From positions 88,977 to 152,976 of the forward strand of contig JARGNG010000010.1 of assembly GCA_029213265.1 (NCBI GenBank): DNA of 64,000 bases. Direction: 5' to 3'. The notes beneath the pieces are model-generated. The model saw only the letters and a list, made by a program, of their open reading frames with translations, searched no databases and was not told the DNA's origin. Source of the stretch: Verrucomicrobiales bacterium (GTDB lineage Bacteria > Verrucomicrobiota > Verrucomicrobiia > Verrucomicrobiales > DEV007). The position numbers and the translations under genes are program-made. This document shows, piece after piece, positions 1 to 9,386 of the stretch. Each line of letters opens with the position of its first letter. Position 1 is the stretch's first letter.

Positions 1-477
1 CCTTACAACCGCGTCGTGAAGGATCTCAACGGCCTCTCTGCAGACGGATTTCTGCAGCGTCTCAACGAGAATTTCATGCTCGATTCCAACGGCGAGAAGG
101 TTCCCGACTCGGCCGAATGCCTTTCCGTCTATGTCGCCGGACAATGGCACCAGATTCGCTGGGGCGAAGTGGACGCCGACAACCCGATCGACCGGCTCGA
201 CGTCTCCGTCTTGCAGGATCGGATTCTGACGCCGTTGCTGGGAATCGGGGACCCCAGAACCGATGAGAGAATTGATTTCATCGGGGGGATTCGCGGACCG
301 GAAGAACTTGAAAAGCGCGTCGACAGTGGAGATTGGTCGGTCGCCTTTTCCATGTATCCAACCACCGTGCAGCAGCTCACCGATATCGCCGACGCAGGAG
401 AGATCATGCCTCCGAAGTCGACCTGGTTTGAGCCGAAACTCCGCTCCGGCCTGTTCGTCTACACGCTGGAGGATTAA
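1..477 (+). CDS. DUF1015 family protein, 3' part only
   Basis: The reading frame is open from the first base of the window, so this is the C-terminal ~158 residues of a gene that starts to the left. The fragment carries blocks typical of the DUF1015 family: a VVKDLNGLS start, DVSVLQDRILTPLLGIGDPR in the middle, FVGGIRG-like FIGGIRG, and the end motif AFSMYPTTVQQL followed by IMPPKSTWFEPKLRSGLF. DUF1015 proteins are cytoplasmic; in many bacteria they lie beside serine-biosynthesis genes, but no enzymatic activity is established. The stop codon overlaps the stop region of the convergent nuclease gene by 4 bp. Confidence 0.9.
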   Translation, partial: PYNRVVKDLNGLSADGFLQRLNENFMLDSNGEKVPDSAECLSVYVAGQWHQIRWGEVDADNPIDRLDVSVLQDRILTPLLGIGDPRTDERIDFIGGIRGPEELEKRVDSGDWSVAFSMYPTTVQQLTDIADAGEIMPPKSTWFEPKLRSGLFVYTLED

Positions 478-941
478 ATCCCCGGAAACTCGGTTCCCTC
501 GTTGTTGTCCTCCATCTTTTTGAGGACAATGGACATGTCTTCGACCGCTTCCCAGACGTGTTCCGCGACAAAAATGGGCGCTTCCGCCTGGACTGCGAGA
601 GCAATGCTATCACTGGGCCGGGCATCAATTTCGACGATTTTCCGGGCCTGAAGTTCGTTTTCCGCCCCGATAATTAATCGGGCGAAATAGACCGTATCTG
701 TAAAATCATTGATCACAACCCGCTCTACATGAGCTCCCAAGGCAACTAAAACGTCCCCGAATAGGTCATGCGTTTGAGGCCTTGGCTTGGGGGTTCCGTG
801 AAGAAACATGTTAATCGCGGAACCCACTGAGTGGTCGACATAGATGACGAAGACTTTCTCGTCATTGCCCAGAAACACAGCCGATCCGGCGCTGGTGGCC
901 AGCACATTCTTCACCTCAACTTCGACGACTGATTTTTCCAT
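474..941 (-). CDS. Bifunctional nuclease family protein (DUF151)
   Basis: Predicted 155-residue protein of the DUF151 (BFN) family, named after a plant protein with DNase and RNase activity; bacterial members are of uncertain function. Family blocks visible are FLGNDEKVFVIYVDHSVGSAI near the N-terminus and EIDARPSDSIALAVQAEAPIFV near residues 105-130, the conserved RPSD-AIALA-like core. I chose the ATG at 941 because a GGAG sits 7-8 nt upstream, an unusually clear ribosome binding site for this window; the frame could extend to 989 but the extra 16 residues do not resemble the family. It lies 71 bp behind the gamma-carbonic anhydrase gene on the same strand, so the two may be co-transcribed. 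Confidence 0.88.
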   Translation of the reverse strand: MEKSVVEVEVKNVLATSAGSAVFLGNDEKVFVIYVDHSVGSAINMFLHGTPKPRPQTHDLFGDVLVALGAHVERVVINDFTDTVYFARLIIGAENELQARKIVEIDARPSDSIALAVQAEAPIFVAEHVWEAVEDMSIVLKKMEDNNEGTEFPGI

Positions 942-1012
942 TCGATTTCTCCAGTAACTATCGCGACCGAATCGCCGGTTGGCAAACACGGAGTCGGCCT
1001 ATCCGGCGAATT

Positions 1013-1540
1013 TCAACCAGCCATGGCATCACGATGCTCCGAAGCCACCTGAATGTATTTTTCCGCCCAGTGCCGCAACTCCCCCTGCTCCTCTGCGGAA
1101 AGCGACCTTACTACCTTCGCCGGTGAGCCCATCACGAGAGACCCCTCAGGAGCCTGAAACCCCTTTGTAACAAGGGATCCAGCCGCTACGATGCTCCGCG
1201 AACCGATCACAGCCTCGTCCATCACAATCGCACCCATACCCACGAGCACCTCATCCCCGATCGTGCAGGCATGCAGAAGGGCTTTGTGCCCCACCGTCGT
1301 GAAGCTCCCCACATTTGTTCCCCGGTCGCTGGCCATATGAATCACGGTCCCGTCCTGAATATTCGTACCTTCCCCGATCACAATGGGGGAAATGTCGGCG
1401 CGGAGAACGCATTGATACCAAACACTGGACTGTTCTCCCAGTGTGACATCGCCCAGAATATTGGCTCCCGGGGCAATGAAGACGCTTGTGGGAATGTCAG
1501 GGCTGGAACCGAGATGAGTGCAAACGGGATTGGAGTTCAT
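1013..1540 (-). CDS. Gamma-carbonic anhydrase-like hexapeptide protein
   Basis: 175-residue left-handed beta-helix protein of the gamma-carbonic anhydrase/YrdA type. Hexapeptide-repeat texture runs from about residue 20 to 145 (for example IAPGANILGDVTLG and GTNIQDGTVIHM). The three histidines that bind the metal in this family are present: H68 in the TVIHM block and H85 and H90 in TVGHKALLH. The trimeric cytoplasmic enzyme would hydrate CO2, although many members of this family are inactive when tested or have other acyl substrates, so the activity is inferred. It is divergent from the HU gene across a 197-bp spacer. Confidence 0.9.
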   Translation of the reverse strand: MNSNPVCTHLGSSPDIPTSVFIAPGANILGDVTLGEQSSVWYQCVLRADISPIVIGEGTNIQDGTVIHMASDRGTNVGSFTTVGHKALLHACTIGDEVLVGMGAIVMDEAVIGSRSIVAAGSLVTKGFQAPEGSLVMGSPAKVVRSLSAEEQGELRHWAEKYIQVASEHRDAMAG

Positions 1541-1737
1541 TTTTGTAAAAATCGGACAGGGTTGAAATGAGTTAGAATGGGAAGAAACCTGAAAATTTAA
1601 GCTTGCTAAAGTAAATTTCGGTTCATAGTAAGGGATTGAGACAAACGCTCAAACCGTTGATTTACGGAGGTTTCAACGAGAATCCACCGGAAAGAAGCGG
1701 CCTTACTAACTACCAGACTACAACTACCAATTCGATT

Positions 1738-2013
1738 ATGAACAAGGGAGAACTCATTGAAGCAGTACAAAAATCACTCGGCGGAGACACCTCCAAGAAG
1801 GCTGCCGAAGCAGCAGTGAAGGCAGTGCTCGAAACCATCGCCAAAGGCGTTAAGAAAGACGGCAGCGTTCAGCTGATCGGATTCGGAACCTTTGAAGTAC
1901 GGAAGCGCTCAGCCAGAACCGGTCGCAACCCCAAGACTGGCGAGACCATCAAGATCAAAGCGTCCAAGACGGTTGGCTTCAAGCCTTCGTCCGCGCTCAA
2001 AGGATCTCTCTAA
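1738..2013 (+). CDS. hup: HU-family DNA-binding protein
   Basis: 91-residue nucleoid protein of the HU/IHF family. It starts MNKGELIEAVQKSL, has the alpha-helical dimerisation half to about residue 40, and then the beta-arm with the family signature GFGTFEVRKRSARTGRNPKTGE, including the Pro of the DNA-intercalating tip (RNPKTG). It binds and bends DNA without strong sequence specificity as a dimer. The ATG at 1738 is preferred over an upstream frame extension because the protein then starts exactly at the family N-terminus. No Shine-Dalgarno is seen upstream. It is followed 36 bp later by a strong intrinsic terminator, so it is probably a monocistronic gene. Confidence 0.95.
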   Translation: MNKGELIEAVQKSLGGDTSKKAAEAAVKAVLETIAKGVKKDGSVQLIGFGTFEVRKRSARTGRNPKTGETIKIKASKTVGFKPSSALKGSL

Positions 2014-2049
2014 GATCCTTTGCTGCTGACGATCTAAAATATCTCAAAG

Positions 2050-2077
2050 GCGCGACAGGCAACTGTCGCGCTTTTTT
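2050..2077 (+). terminator. Rho-independent terminator after HU gene
   Basis: A perfect 9-bp stem (GCGCGACAG pairing with CTGTCGCGC) with a GCAA tetraloop is followed directly by six T residues. It lies 36 bp after the HU stop codon. Confidence 0.92.
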
Positions 2078-2132
2078 GTGTCTGGACACTCTCCAGGTTT
2101 CGCCAGCGCCGCCTGTCCTCCCCTTCTGCTAA

Positions 2133-2468
2133 TCAGTCTTCCTCCCGAGGCACCGGGATCGCTTCGCACTTCTCTTTCCATCCCGGGAAATTCCATTCGT
2201 TCGGAAAACCGGCGCATTGCCCAGGCTTGACCGGCTGGATCGTGCACTCGATTCCCTCGAGAAAAATGCATTCCCCGTTGGGCTTGTCGATCAAGGTGAG
2301 TCCGGCACGGTTGAGCCTGAGGTCTGTGAATTCCGCCACGAAATCGTAGAGCGGCATTTCAAGGTGCCCCGCGATCTTCTTCACCTCTTCATCCGTGACC
2401 GGAACCTCACCATGCCATCTGCAACAGTTTCCGCAACGCTGGCATTCATAACGAACGCCTTCTTCCAT
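2133..2468 (-). CDS. YkgJ-family cysteine-cluster protein
   Basis: 111-residue protein with the CxxCxxCC signature of the YkgJ/zinc- or iron-chelating family (CQRCGNCCRWHG at the N-terminus) plus further cysteines in CIFLEGIECTIQ and PGQCAGFP, giving a pattern consistent with an Fe-S or zinc cluster. Cytoplasmic; function of the family is unknown. The ATG at 2468 is used; a TTG at 2483 would add five residues and cannot be excluded. It is transcribed divergently from mreB across ~200 bp that should hold both promoters. Confidence 0.85.
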   Translation of the reverse strand: MEEGVRYECQRCGNCCRWHGEVPVTDEEVKKIAGHLEMPLYDFVAEFTDLRLNRAGLTLIDKPNGECIFLEGIECTIQPVKPGQCAGFPNEWNFPGWKEKCEAIPVPREED

Positions 2469-2675
2469 GTCGTACAAGCTCAATTCGGTAAAGGGAGTCG
2501 GTCGAAATATGGACGAATTGCCACAAAAAGTCGAATTCCCCGGCTTTTTTTCGCACAGAGACTTCTGGTCCGGTGGAAAAATGGATTCCGCGTGTTACCT
2601 TCTCCTCTTTTTACACCGCTTCCCAGGATGCCGATCTAACAGGTTGGCGTTCTATCTATTTGTGGCACTCTCCTT

Positions 2676-3707
2676 ATGATCAGCAAAATCATCGGCGCTT
2701 TCTCCAGCGACATTGGCGTTGACCTCGGCACAGCGAATACTCTGGTCTATGTCCGCGACCAGGGGATCGTCCTTCGTGAGCCCTCTGTTGTCGCCGTAAA
2801 GTCCGGCACGAATCTGGTCCTCGCCGTTGGCGACGACGCCAAGCGAATGCTCGGACGAACTCCGGGTAACATTGTCGCGATCCGCCCTCTTCGCGACGGA
2901 GTGATTGCAGACTACGAAGTGACCGAGGCGATGCTTCGCCATTTTATCCGGAAAGTTCACAACCGCAGAAACTGGATCCGCCCCCGCATTGTCATTGCGG
3001 TTCCCTCCGGTATTACCGAGGTCGAAAAACGAGCCGTAAATGAGTCCGCTGCTGCTGCCGGAGCGCGCGAAGTGCACCTCATCGAAGAGCCCATGGCCGC
3101 TGCGATCGGAGTGGGACTCCCCGTGCAGGAGGCGGCCGCCAACATGATCGTCGACATCGGCGGTGGAACGACTGAAATCGCGATCATTTCCCTCTACGGT
3201 CTCGTCTACAGCCGCAGCGTGCGGGTTGCCGGAGATGAGCTGGACGAAGCCATTATTCAGTTCATGCGTCGCGCTTACAACCTGATGATCGGGGAACGCA
3301 CCGCCGAAGAAATCAAGATCCGGATGGGGTCGGCCTACCCCCAAGCCAAAGAAACCACGGTCGAAGTGAAAGGCCGTGATCTCGTCGCAGGGCTCCCGAA
3401 GACCATCAAAGTGACGTCTTCCGAAATCCGCGAGGCACTGATGGATCCGCTCAATATCATCATCGAGTCCATTCGGGTGACTCTGGAGCGCTGTCCACCG
3501 GAACTGTCTGCGGACCTTGTCGACCGGGGCATTATGCTGGCGGGCGGTGGCGCCCTTCTCACCGGGATCGATCAACTCATTTCGGAGGAAACGGGACTTC
3601 CCGTTCACGTGGCGGAAGATCCTCTCAGCGCGGTCGCCGAGGGAACGGGAAAGCTTCTCGATGAACTGGATTTCCTGAAAAAGGTATCCCAGCCCGGCCG
3701 GACTTAG
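2676..3707 (+). CDS. mreB: Rod shape-determining protein MreB
   Basis: 343-residue bacterial actin. The phosphate-1 motif [14 protein letters not shown] is at residues 13-26, the phosphate-2 motif [13 protein letters not shown] near residue 160, and the adenosine motif [13 protein letters not shown] near residue 290. MreB filaments under the inner membrane position the elongasome that inserts lateral-wall peptidoglycan. Length and motif order match the family. It heads mreB-mreC-mreD-mrdA. The start lacks a Shine-Dalgarno; the leader is pyrimidine-rich. Confidence 0.97.
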   Translation: MISKIIGAFSSDIGVDLGTANTLVYVRDQGIVLREPSVVAVKSGTNLVLAVGDDAKRMLGRTPGNIVAIRPLRDGVIADYEVTEAMLRHFIRKVHNRRNWIRPRIVIAVPSGITEVEKRAVNESAAAAGAREVHLIEEPMAAAIGVGLPVQEAAANMIVDIGGGTTEIAIISLYGLVYSRSVRVAGDELDEAIIQFMRRAYNLMIGERTAEEIKIRMGSAYPQAKETTVEVKGRDLVAGLPKTIKVTSSEIREALMDPLNIIIESIRVTLERCPPELSADLVDRGIMLAGGGALLTGIDQLISEETGLPVHVAEDPLSAVAEGTGKLLDELDFLKKVSQPGRT

Positions 3708-3747
3708 AATTCCAGCCCCTTCCTTTACGCCCTGCGTCTGACTGTAT

Positions 3748-4662
3748 ATGAGCCGACTGAATATCATCTTTCTGATCGTATTCGTTGCGCTTTTAGTCGC
3801 GATCACTCTTTTCAGCCCCGAAACGGTTTCCCGGGTCCAAAGCGGGGCCATGGTCGCTTTTCGCCCCTTCATGAAAGCTTCCAGCAGGTTGGAAACCGGC
3901 GTCGAGACAGTCGGGACCGAGTCTTTGAGCCATTCTCAGCTCAGCGAAATGGTGGAGGAGCTGAAGCGCGAGCGAAACCGTCTCAAACTGGAGGTCATTC
4001 AGCTCGACGAAATTGTGCGTGAGAACAACCAACTGCGCCGGGCCCTTCAATATATTGAGAAAGAACCGCTATCCGTTCTCGCGACGCGCGTCATCAGCCG
4101 CAAGCCGTCGAACTGGTACAACACCATGGTGATTGACAAAGGAAGCGCCCATGGCATCGAGGTCGATAGCCCGGTGATTGTTCCGGTTGGCGAAGACGCC
4201 GGGCTCGTTGGAAAAGTCTCCGAGGTGATCGGGAAAAACTCCGCCGTTGTCCTGCTGCTCACGGATGAAATGTGCCAGGTTTCCGCGAAGTTGCAGAACA
4301 CCCAGGAGCAGGGAATCCTCAATGGCCAGCGCGGAGCTCTTAGAACGATGCCGAATCTCCGCCTGCGTTACCTTTCCCGCGAAGCGGAAGTCGCTGCGGG
4401 CCGAAAGGTGGTCAGCTCAGGGACTGGCGGCCTGTTTCCGCCTGATCTGCTGCTTGGGGAGGTGCTCAGCTTTGAGATCGGCTCGATCGACGCGGAGGCG
4501 ACCGTCAAACCGAGCGTGAATTTTGAAGAACTGATCGACGTTTTCGTCGTTCTTCCCGTCAGGGATCCCGAAGAGGAGGAACTGGACGATCCATCCGGTG
4601 CAGCTTTGCCGAAAGAACCTGCTTCCTCTCCGGATCCGAAGGCCGTGGAGAGAAAACAATGA
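3748..4662 (+). CDS. mreC: Rod shape-determining protein MreC
   Basis: 304-residue elongasome protein. One N-terminal membrane helix (residues ~5-22), a coiled coil rich in E/K/R/L (~60-105), and then the paired beta-barrel region containing the family blocks NWYNTMVIDKGSAHGI and GLVGKVSEVIGKNSAVVLLLTD. The C-terminal ~40 residues are acidic and Pro-rich and probably disordered. It sits in the periplasm, linking MreB to PBP2. It begins 40 bp after mreB, and its last codons overlap mreD in an ATGA arrangement, which suggests translational coupling. Confidence 0.95.
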   Translation: MSRLNIIFLIVFVALLVAITLFSPETVSRVQSGAMVAFRPFMKASSRLETGVETVGTESLSHSQLSEMVEELKRERNRLKLEVIQLDEIVRENNQLRRALQYIEKEPLSVLATRVISRKPSNWYNTMVIDKGSAHGIEVDSPVIVPVGEDAGLVGKVSEVIGKNSAVVLLLTDEMCQVSAKLQNTQEQGILNGQRGALRTMPNLRLRYLSREAEVAAGRKVVSSGTGGLFPPDLLLGEVLSFEIGSIDAEATVKPSVNFEELIDVFVVLPVRDPEEEELDDPSGAALPKEPASSPDPKAVERKQ

Positions 4663-5252
4663 GGTTTTTCCTGTGTATCATCGGGCTGCTCGCCGCCTCC
4701 TTCTTTGTGCAGGAATTCATTCCCGCCTTCGAATGGGCTTATGCCGCCCGCCTGCTCATCGTGCACATCACCTTTCTCGCTGTCGCGGTGGCAGTCCCCT
4801 TCCCCGCCATGCTCACCTTCGCGATGATTACCGGTTTCCTATGGGACGCCCGGTATCACATGCCCCTGTATCTCCCCGATGCGATCGGCGGCGTGCTGAC
4901 CCAGGCGGAGTTGCCTTTCGGATTTACCATTTTCATCTTCGGGCTCACGGGAGCCCTCATTCAGGGAGTTCGCCCCCTCTTTCGTCGCGGACGATGGGAG
5001 CTTCCAGTCCTTATGATCGGTATCTGCACTTCTCTCGCACTCCTGATCGAATATCTCGTGATCAGCTTTCATCGCGGCGGACTCGAAATCCCACCTGAAT
5101 TTTGGTGGAAACTCCTCATGACGGGATTGTTTTCTGCTCTTGTTTCCCCGTTTTTGCTGCTATTGTTAAGTCGACTCGCCAGTCGCACCCGCTATCGGTT
5201 GCGAACAGAAGGCTTAAAACGACGACATAACTACGATGGTGACGCACTTTAG
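4659..5252 (+). CDS. mreD: Rod shape-determining protein MreD (putative)
   Basis: 197-residue hydrophobic protein with about five to six predicted membrane helices (for example around residues 3-20, 25-60, 85-105 and 110-130). Sequence similarity to MreD is weak in general; the call rests on size, topology and its place between mreC and the penicillin-binding protein 2 gene. It overlaps mreC by 4 bp and the downstream mrdA by 17 bp. The C-terminus is basic. Confidence 0.85.
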   Translation: MRFFLCIIGLLAASFFVQEFIPAFEWAYAARLLIVHITFLAVAVAVPFPAMLTFAMITGFLWDARYHMPLYLPDAIGGVLTQAELPFGFTIFIFGLTGALIQGVRPLFRRGRWELPVLMIGICTSLALLIEYLVISFHRGGLEIPPEFWWKLLMTGLFSALVSPFLLLLLSRLASRTRYRLRTEGLKRRHNYDGDAL

Positions 5253-7407
5253 AGTCCGGCTCTACCTACTGGCCCTCTTCGTGATGGCAGGGTTCAGCCT
5301 GCTCGTGTACCGCCTTTACCAAATTCAGGTCGTAGAGCACGAGCACTACGCGTCCCGGGTCCCGGGTAGCAAGTTCGAATCCGTTCGAATCCCGGGTATT
5401 CGCGGGGAAATCAAGGACCGGAACGGACTTACCCTCGTCGACAGCACCCCGAATTACGAGCTCCGGCTCAACCTCCGGGAAATCGTCGAGGCGTATCTCA
5501 AGACTCATGAAAGTCTTCCGAAATATACCTGGGAGCGATTTGACAGCTACGGGCAGCGCCAGAAAAAGACCGAAACCGACATCGTCAAAGTTGTCGAGGA
5601 AACGGTCTTCCCCGGATTGCAGGAACTTGGGATGCTGGCGGACTACAGTACCAGTTCGATGCGGGTTCACTACCGGTCCACGAGGGGAATTGTGCCCTTC
5701 ACCTATCGCCGGGACCTCAGTTTCAGAGAATTCGCCCGGTTTGCGGAGAACAACATCGGAATCCCGGGGGTTACCGTTTCGCGCACGGGACGCCGCCGCT
5801 ACCTCTACGATTCCCTTGCCTGCCACATTCTTGGCTACATGAACCTTGCTGATATCGATCAGGTTCCGGAAGACAAGAAGGCAGAATTTAATTATTACGT
5901 CGGCGACGACTACGGAGTCATGGGCATCGAGAAGACGATGGATCACTATCTCCAGGGAAAACCCGGAAAGCTTGTGATCGAGAAAAACGAAAAGGGGAAA
6001 ATTGTCGGTGAGGTAAGCCGGACCTCCGCAATGCCCGGTTCCGACGTCTATCTCACGATCGATGCGAGAATTCAGGCCATCACCGAACGCAGCCTGCGCA
6101 AGGTGGGCCGCGGTGCTGCTGTCGTGATCGAACCGAAAACGGGGGAGATTCTCGCCATCGCGTCCGTCCCTTCTTTCAATCCCAATGTTTTCATTCCCGA
6201 GGTCAATATCGACGACTGGAAGCGCTACACCGAGGATCCAACCAGCCCCATGTTCAGTCGGGCGATCAACCCCTACTCACCGGGTTCCACCTGTAAAATC
6301 CCGATCGCCCTTGCCGGCTGTCTTTCCGAATCCTGGAAGTACCGTTTCAGTTGCGGGGGCGGAGCTCACTACGGGAACAAATTCATGAAGTGCTGGTCTT
6401 CCGGTCACGGCTCCGTTGATGTCAGCACCGCGATCAAAGTGAGCTGCAACGGCTTTTTCTACCGCTATGCCAATCACACTGGAATTCGCAATATCCAGAC
6501 CGTGACCGGCCTGCTCGGGATGGGAAAAAAGACCGGCATCAAGATTACCGGCGAAAACCCCGGAAACATTCCGTCCCCCGAGTGGCTGAGAATGCAGGGA
6601 CTCCTCTGGAGTGATGCCTTCACCGCTCTCGTTGCGATCGGGCAGGGAGCAACGGAAGCCAGCCCTCTGCAAATGGCATCGGTCACCGGCACGGTCGCAA
6701 ACGGCGGCAAAGTCTACCAGCCTCGACTCATCAAAAAGGTGGTGGAGAAGAACGGTGAAATCGTTTCTGAGGATCCTCCCGAAATCAAAGCCGACCTGAC
6801 GAAAGAAGGCATCACGGCCGAGCAGATTGAGATCGTTAAGCGCGGTATGTGGCGGGTTGTCAATGAAGGCGGCGGGACTGCCGGACGCGCCAAATCCGAA
6901 TTCACGGTGCTCTCAGGAAAAACCGGCACGGCACAGACTGCCAATCCTCTTCAGCCGACCAACGCGTGGTTCATTTCATTCGCTCCCTACGACGATCCCA
7001 AATACGCCGTGTGTGTGTTTGTCGAAAATGGCAACTCGGGAGGAGGCGCGGCATCCCCGATCGCGAAGCGGATCATCGAAGACGCCACCACTTTGGAACA
7101 GGGACGTGAAGTTGAGGTCACCGCATTGCCTGAGGCCATCGGCCGAACCGATCGCGTGATCAGTGTTTCTTTCGACAACTCGGATCTCGATGCCTTTGCC
7201 ATGGCAAGCGAGGAAACGTCAGTCGATGTCACCGCCTTTGTTCCCGAGTCGCTGCAGCAGCGACGCACCTATCGTCCGGTGAGCGGGCTTGCCAGCCCGA
7301 CCATCAAAAAATCCACCGACCGTCGCGGTCAGGTGGGAAGTATGAATTCCAAGCCGAAGCCAAAGTTTCGCCCTTTCCAATGGTTGAAACGGAAAAAAAA
7401 CAGATAA
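5236..7407 (+). CDS. mrdA: Penicillin-binding protein 2, elongasome transpeptidase
   Basis: 723-residue class B PBP. It has an N-terminal membrane anchor (residues ~8-28), a dimerisation/pedestal domain (IRGEIKDRNGLTLVDS block near 55-70), and a transpeptidase domain with S351-T-C-K354, S403-C-N405 and K562-T-G564. It crosslinks lateral-wall peptidoglycan in the periplasm. The protein is longer than most PBP2s: after about residue 620 there is a ~100-residue extension ending in a Lys/Arg-rich tail (KPKPKFRPFQWLKRKKNR). rodA, the usual partner gene, is not next to it; ribonuclease G follows instead. Confidence 0.95.
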   Translation: MVTHFRVRLYLLALFVMAGFSLLVYRLYQIQVVEHEHYASRVPGSKFESVRIPGIRGEIKDRNGLTLVDSTPNYELRLNLREIVEAYLKTHESLPKYTWERFDSYGQRQKKTETDIVKVVEETVFPGLQELGMLADYSTSSMRVHYRSTRGIVPFTYRRDLSFREFARFAENNIGIPGVTVSRTGRRRYLYDSLACHILGYMNLADIDQVPEDKKAEFNYYVGDDYGVMGIEKTMDHYLQGKPGKLVIEKNEKGKIVGEVSRTSAMPGSDVYLTIDARIQAITERSLRKVGRGAAVVIEPKTGEILAIASVPSFNPNVFIPEVNIDDWKRYTEDPTSPMFSRAINPYSPGSTCKIPIALAGCLSESWKYRFSCGGGAHYGNKFMKCWSSGHGSVDVSTAIKVSCNGFFYRYANHTGIRNIQTVTGLLGMGKKTGIKITGENPGNIPSPEWLRMQGLLWSDAFTALVAIGQGATEASPLQMASVTGTVANGGKVYQPRLIKKVVEKNGEIVSEDPPEIKADLTKEGITAEQIEIVKRGMWRVVNEGGGTAGRAKSEFTVLSGKTGTAQTANPLQPTNAWFISFAPYDDPKYAVCVFVENGNSGGGAASPIAKRIIEDATTLEQGREVEVTALPEAIGRTDRVISVSFDNSDLDAFAMASEETSVDVTAFVPESLQQRRTYRPVSGLASPTIKKSTDRRGQVGSMNSKPKPKFRPFQWLKRKKNR

Positions 7408-7576
7408 CGCCTTCGATGGAATTTTTTCTCTATTGTTGCCGTCTACTCCAGACGGCGTCCCACCCCGTCGGCCAAGCTGAATTCCAATCAGTGATCCCGC
7501 CGACTCTTTCTGTGTTTTCCTCCCAATCCGGGCGGAATTTCACAATCTCTATTTCTAACCATTCTCAAAAAGAATC

Positions 7577-9202
7577 ATGTTCAGTAAAATCCGTAAGTTT
7601 TTTGGTCCCAAGAAGTTAGCCGAAGGAAACAAAATTGTCGTCAATTGTGAAAAGCTCGAAACCCGTGTCGCTCTCCTCGAGCAGGGTTCGCTTGAAGAAT
7701 ATACCGTGGAGCGGGTCAACGATGAAAATATCGTAGGCTCCATTTTCAAAGGTATCGTTCGAAACATTGAGCCCGGCCTCAATGCCATGTTTGTCGACAT
7801 TGGCTTTGAGAAGAATGCTTTTCTTCACTTCTGGGATGCCATCCCCGAAGCCCTCGACGCCGGCCTCGAACCCATTCAACGGGGTGGCAAAGGTGGCGGT
7901 GGCAATAACCAGAACCAGGGGGTCGGTGGCAAAGGAAAGGGCAAAGGTCGCCCCAAAAAGCGTCGCATTCAGTCCAAGGACATCCCCTCCCTCTATCCCG
8001 TGGGGTCAGAGGTCCTCGTCCAGGTAACGAAAGGGCCGATCGGAACCAAGGGCCCCAGAATCACCACGAATATTTCCCTGCCGGGTCGCTACATGGTTCT
8101 CATGCCGCGCAACGACCAACTCGGTATTTCCCGGAAAATTGAGGACCCGAAAGAGAGGGCCCGCCTTCGCAAGATCATGGGGGAAAAGCTCACCGTCCCG
8201 GACAAAATGGGAGTGATTCTCCGCACCGTGTCCGCGGGTCAAAAGGTCCGCTATTTTGTCCGCGACCTTGCCATCCTTCTCGACGAGTGGGACGAGATCG
8301 ACGAAAAATCGGCCGAATGCAAGGCACCCGCCTGTGTCTTCAAAGAGCCCGACCTCATCGAGCGTACCGTCCGGGACATTCTCACCGATGAGATCGACGA
8401 AGTGCTCTGTGACGACGCCGAATCCGTCGAGCGGATGAAAGACCTCATCGGAATCATCTCCCGCCGGTCGAAAAAGAAAATCCAGCTTTTCCAGAGTCCG
8501 ACTCCGATTTTTGAAAAACTGGGAATCCAGCGCCAAATCGACGACGCGTTTTACCGGCAGGTTTGGCTCCCCAGCGGTGGCTATCTCGTAATCGACGAAA
8601 CCGAGGCCATGATCGCCGTCGACGTCAACACGGGACGGGCCAAAAATCAGGACAAGATGATCCTGCAAACCAACATCGAGGCAGCCGAAGAAGTGGCCCG
8701 TCAACTCCGCCTGCGAAATATCGGCGGCTTGATTGTGGTCGACTTTATCGACATGCGAGCGCGCCGTGATCAAATGGCCGTTTACAAAGTCATGAGGGAA
8801 CGTCTGCGCAATGACAAGGCGAAGACGCAAGCCCTTCAGATTTCCCAGTTGGGTCTGATGGAAATGACCCGACAGCGCCTTAATGAAAGCCTCAACATTA
8901 CCGTTAACGAGCCCTGCCACTACTGCCAGGGTCGGGGAATGGTGAAGAGCGCCGAGTCCATGAGCGTGGAACTTCAGCGCCGGATCAACGGGGTTCTTGC
9001 GAAAGGCGAAGGTTCCCACAGCGAACTGGTTGTCATTCTGCACCCGGACGTGATGGAACGCCTCCGGACCCACGACGGCGAACTCTTTGTCGAACTGGAA
9101 CGCCGCCACAATGCGCGGCTCACCTTCCGAAGCGACGCATCCTACTACCGCGAGCAGGTGGTTATCGCGGATGCCAAGACGCAGAAGGAGATTCGTGAAT
9201 AA
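7577..9202 (+). CDS. rng: Ribonuclease E/G family endoribonuclease
   Basis: 541-residue RNase G-type enzyme, which makes single-stranded cleavages during rRNA maturation and mRNA decay. Visible parts: an S1 domain (residues ~35-165) with a Gly/Lys/Arg-rich insert at 103-130; the KGPIGTKGPRITTNISLPGRY block; catalytic-metal aspartates in IAVDVNTGRAKN and GGLIVVDFIDMRARRD; and the zinc-link cysteines in CHYCQGRG near residue 448. There is no long C-terminal scaffold, so it is of the short RNase G type. A Rie-type association with mre genes, as in E. coli (mreBCD-yhdE-rng), is conserved here. A 168-bp gap separates it from mrdA. Confidence 0.95.
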   Translation: MFSKIRKFFGPKKLAEGNKIVVNCEKLETRVALLEQGSLEEYTVERVNDENIVGSIFKGIVRNIEPGLNAMFVDIGFEKNAFLHFWDAIPEALDAGLEPIQRGGKGGGGNNQNQGVGGKGKGKGRPKKRRIQSKDIPSLYPVGSEVLVQVTKGPIGTKGPRITTNISLPGRYMVLMPRNDQLGISRKIEDPKERARLRKIMGEKLTVPDKMGVILRTVSAGQKVRYFVRDLAILLDEWDEIDEKSAECKAPACVFKEPDLIERTVRDILTDEIDEVLCDDAESVERMKDLIGIISRRSKKKIQLFQSPTPIFEKLGIQRQIDDAFYRQVWLPSGGYLVIDETEAMIAVDVNTGRAKNQDKMILQTNIEAAEEVARQLRLRNIGGLIVVDFIDMRARRDQMAVYKVMRERLRNDKAKTQALQISQLGLMEMTRQRLNESLNITVNEPCHYCQGRGMVKSAESMSVELQRRINGVLAKGEGSHSELVVILHPDVMERLRTHDGELFVELERRHNARLTFRSDASYYREQVVIADAKTQKEIRE

Positions 9203-9238
9203 CGGAGCCTGATGGTTTCCATATCGCACTCAGAGAAA

Positions 9239-9265
9239 GCCGGGAATTTCCCGGCTTTTTTCTTT
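9239..9265 (+). terminator. Rho-independent terminator after rng
   Basis: GCCGGG and CCCGGC form a stem around AATTT (can extend with the flanking A/T bases), followed by six T residues. It lies about 37 bp after the rng stop codon. Confidence 0.88.
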
Positions 9266-9386
9266 TCCGAAGGAAAGCCGCAATTTTTTCTGATTGGATG
9301 GCGATTTGATTCGTCCTATAAACAGGGGAGAGATCTGTACTCCGGGAATCTCCCGAACCCTTGCTCCCCTCCACCCCCTGACATCC

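Noticed and set aside
1603..1631. Weak -35/-10 pair before HU (TTGCTA-17-TAGTAA)
   Set aside because: Only partial consensus matches; no independent support.
2652..3872. 406-codon open frame on the minus strand
   Set aside because: Antisense of mreB, with no coherent motifs.
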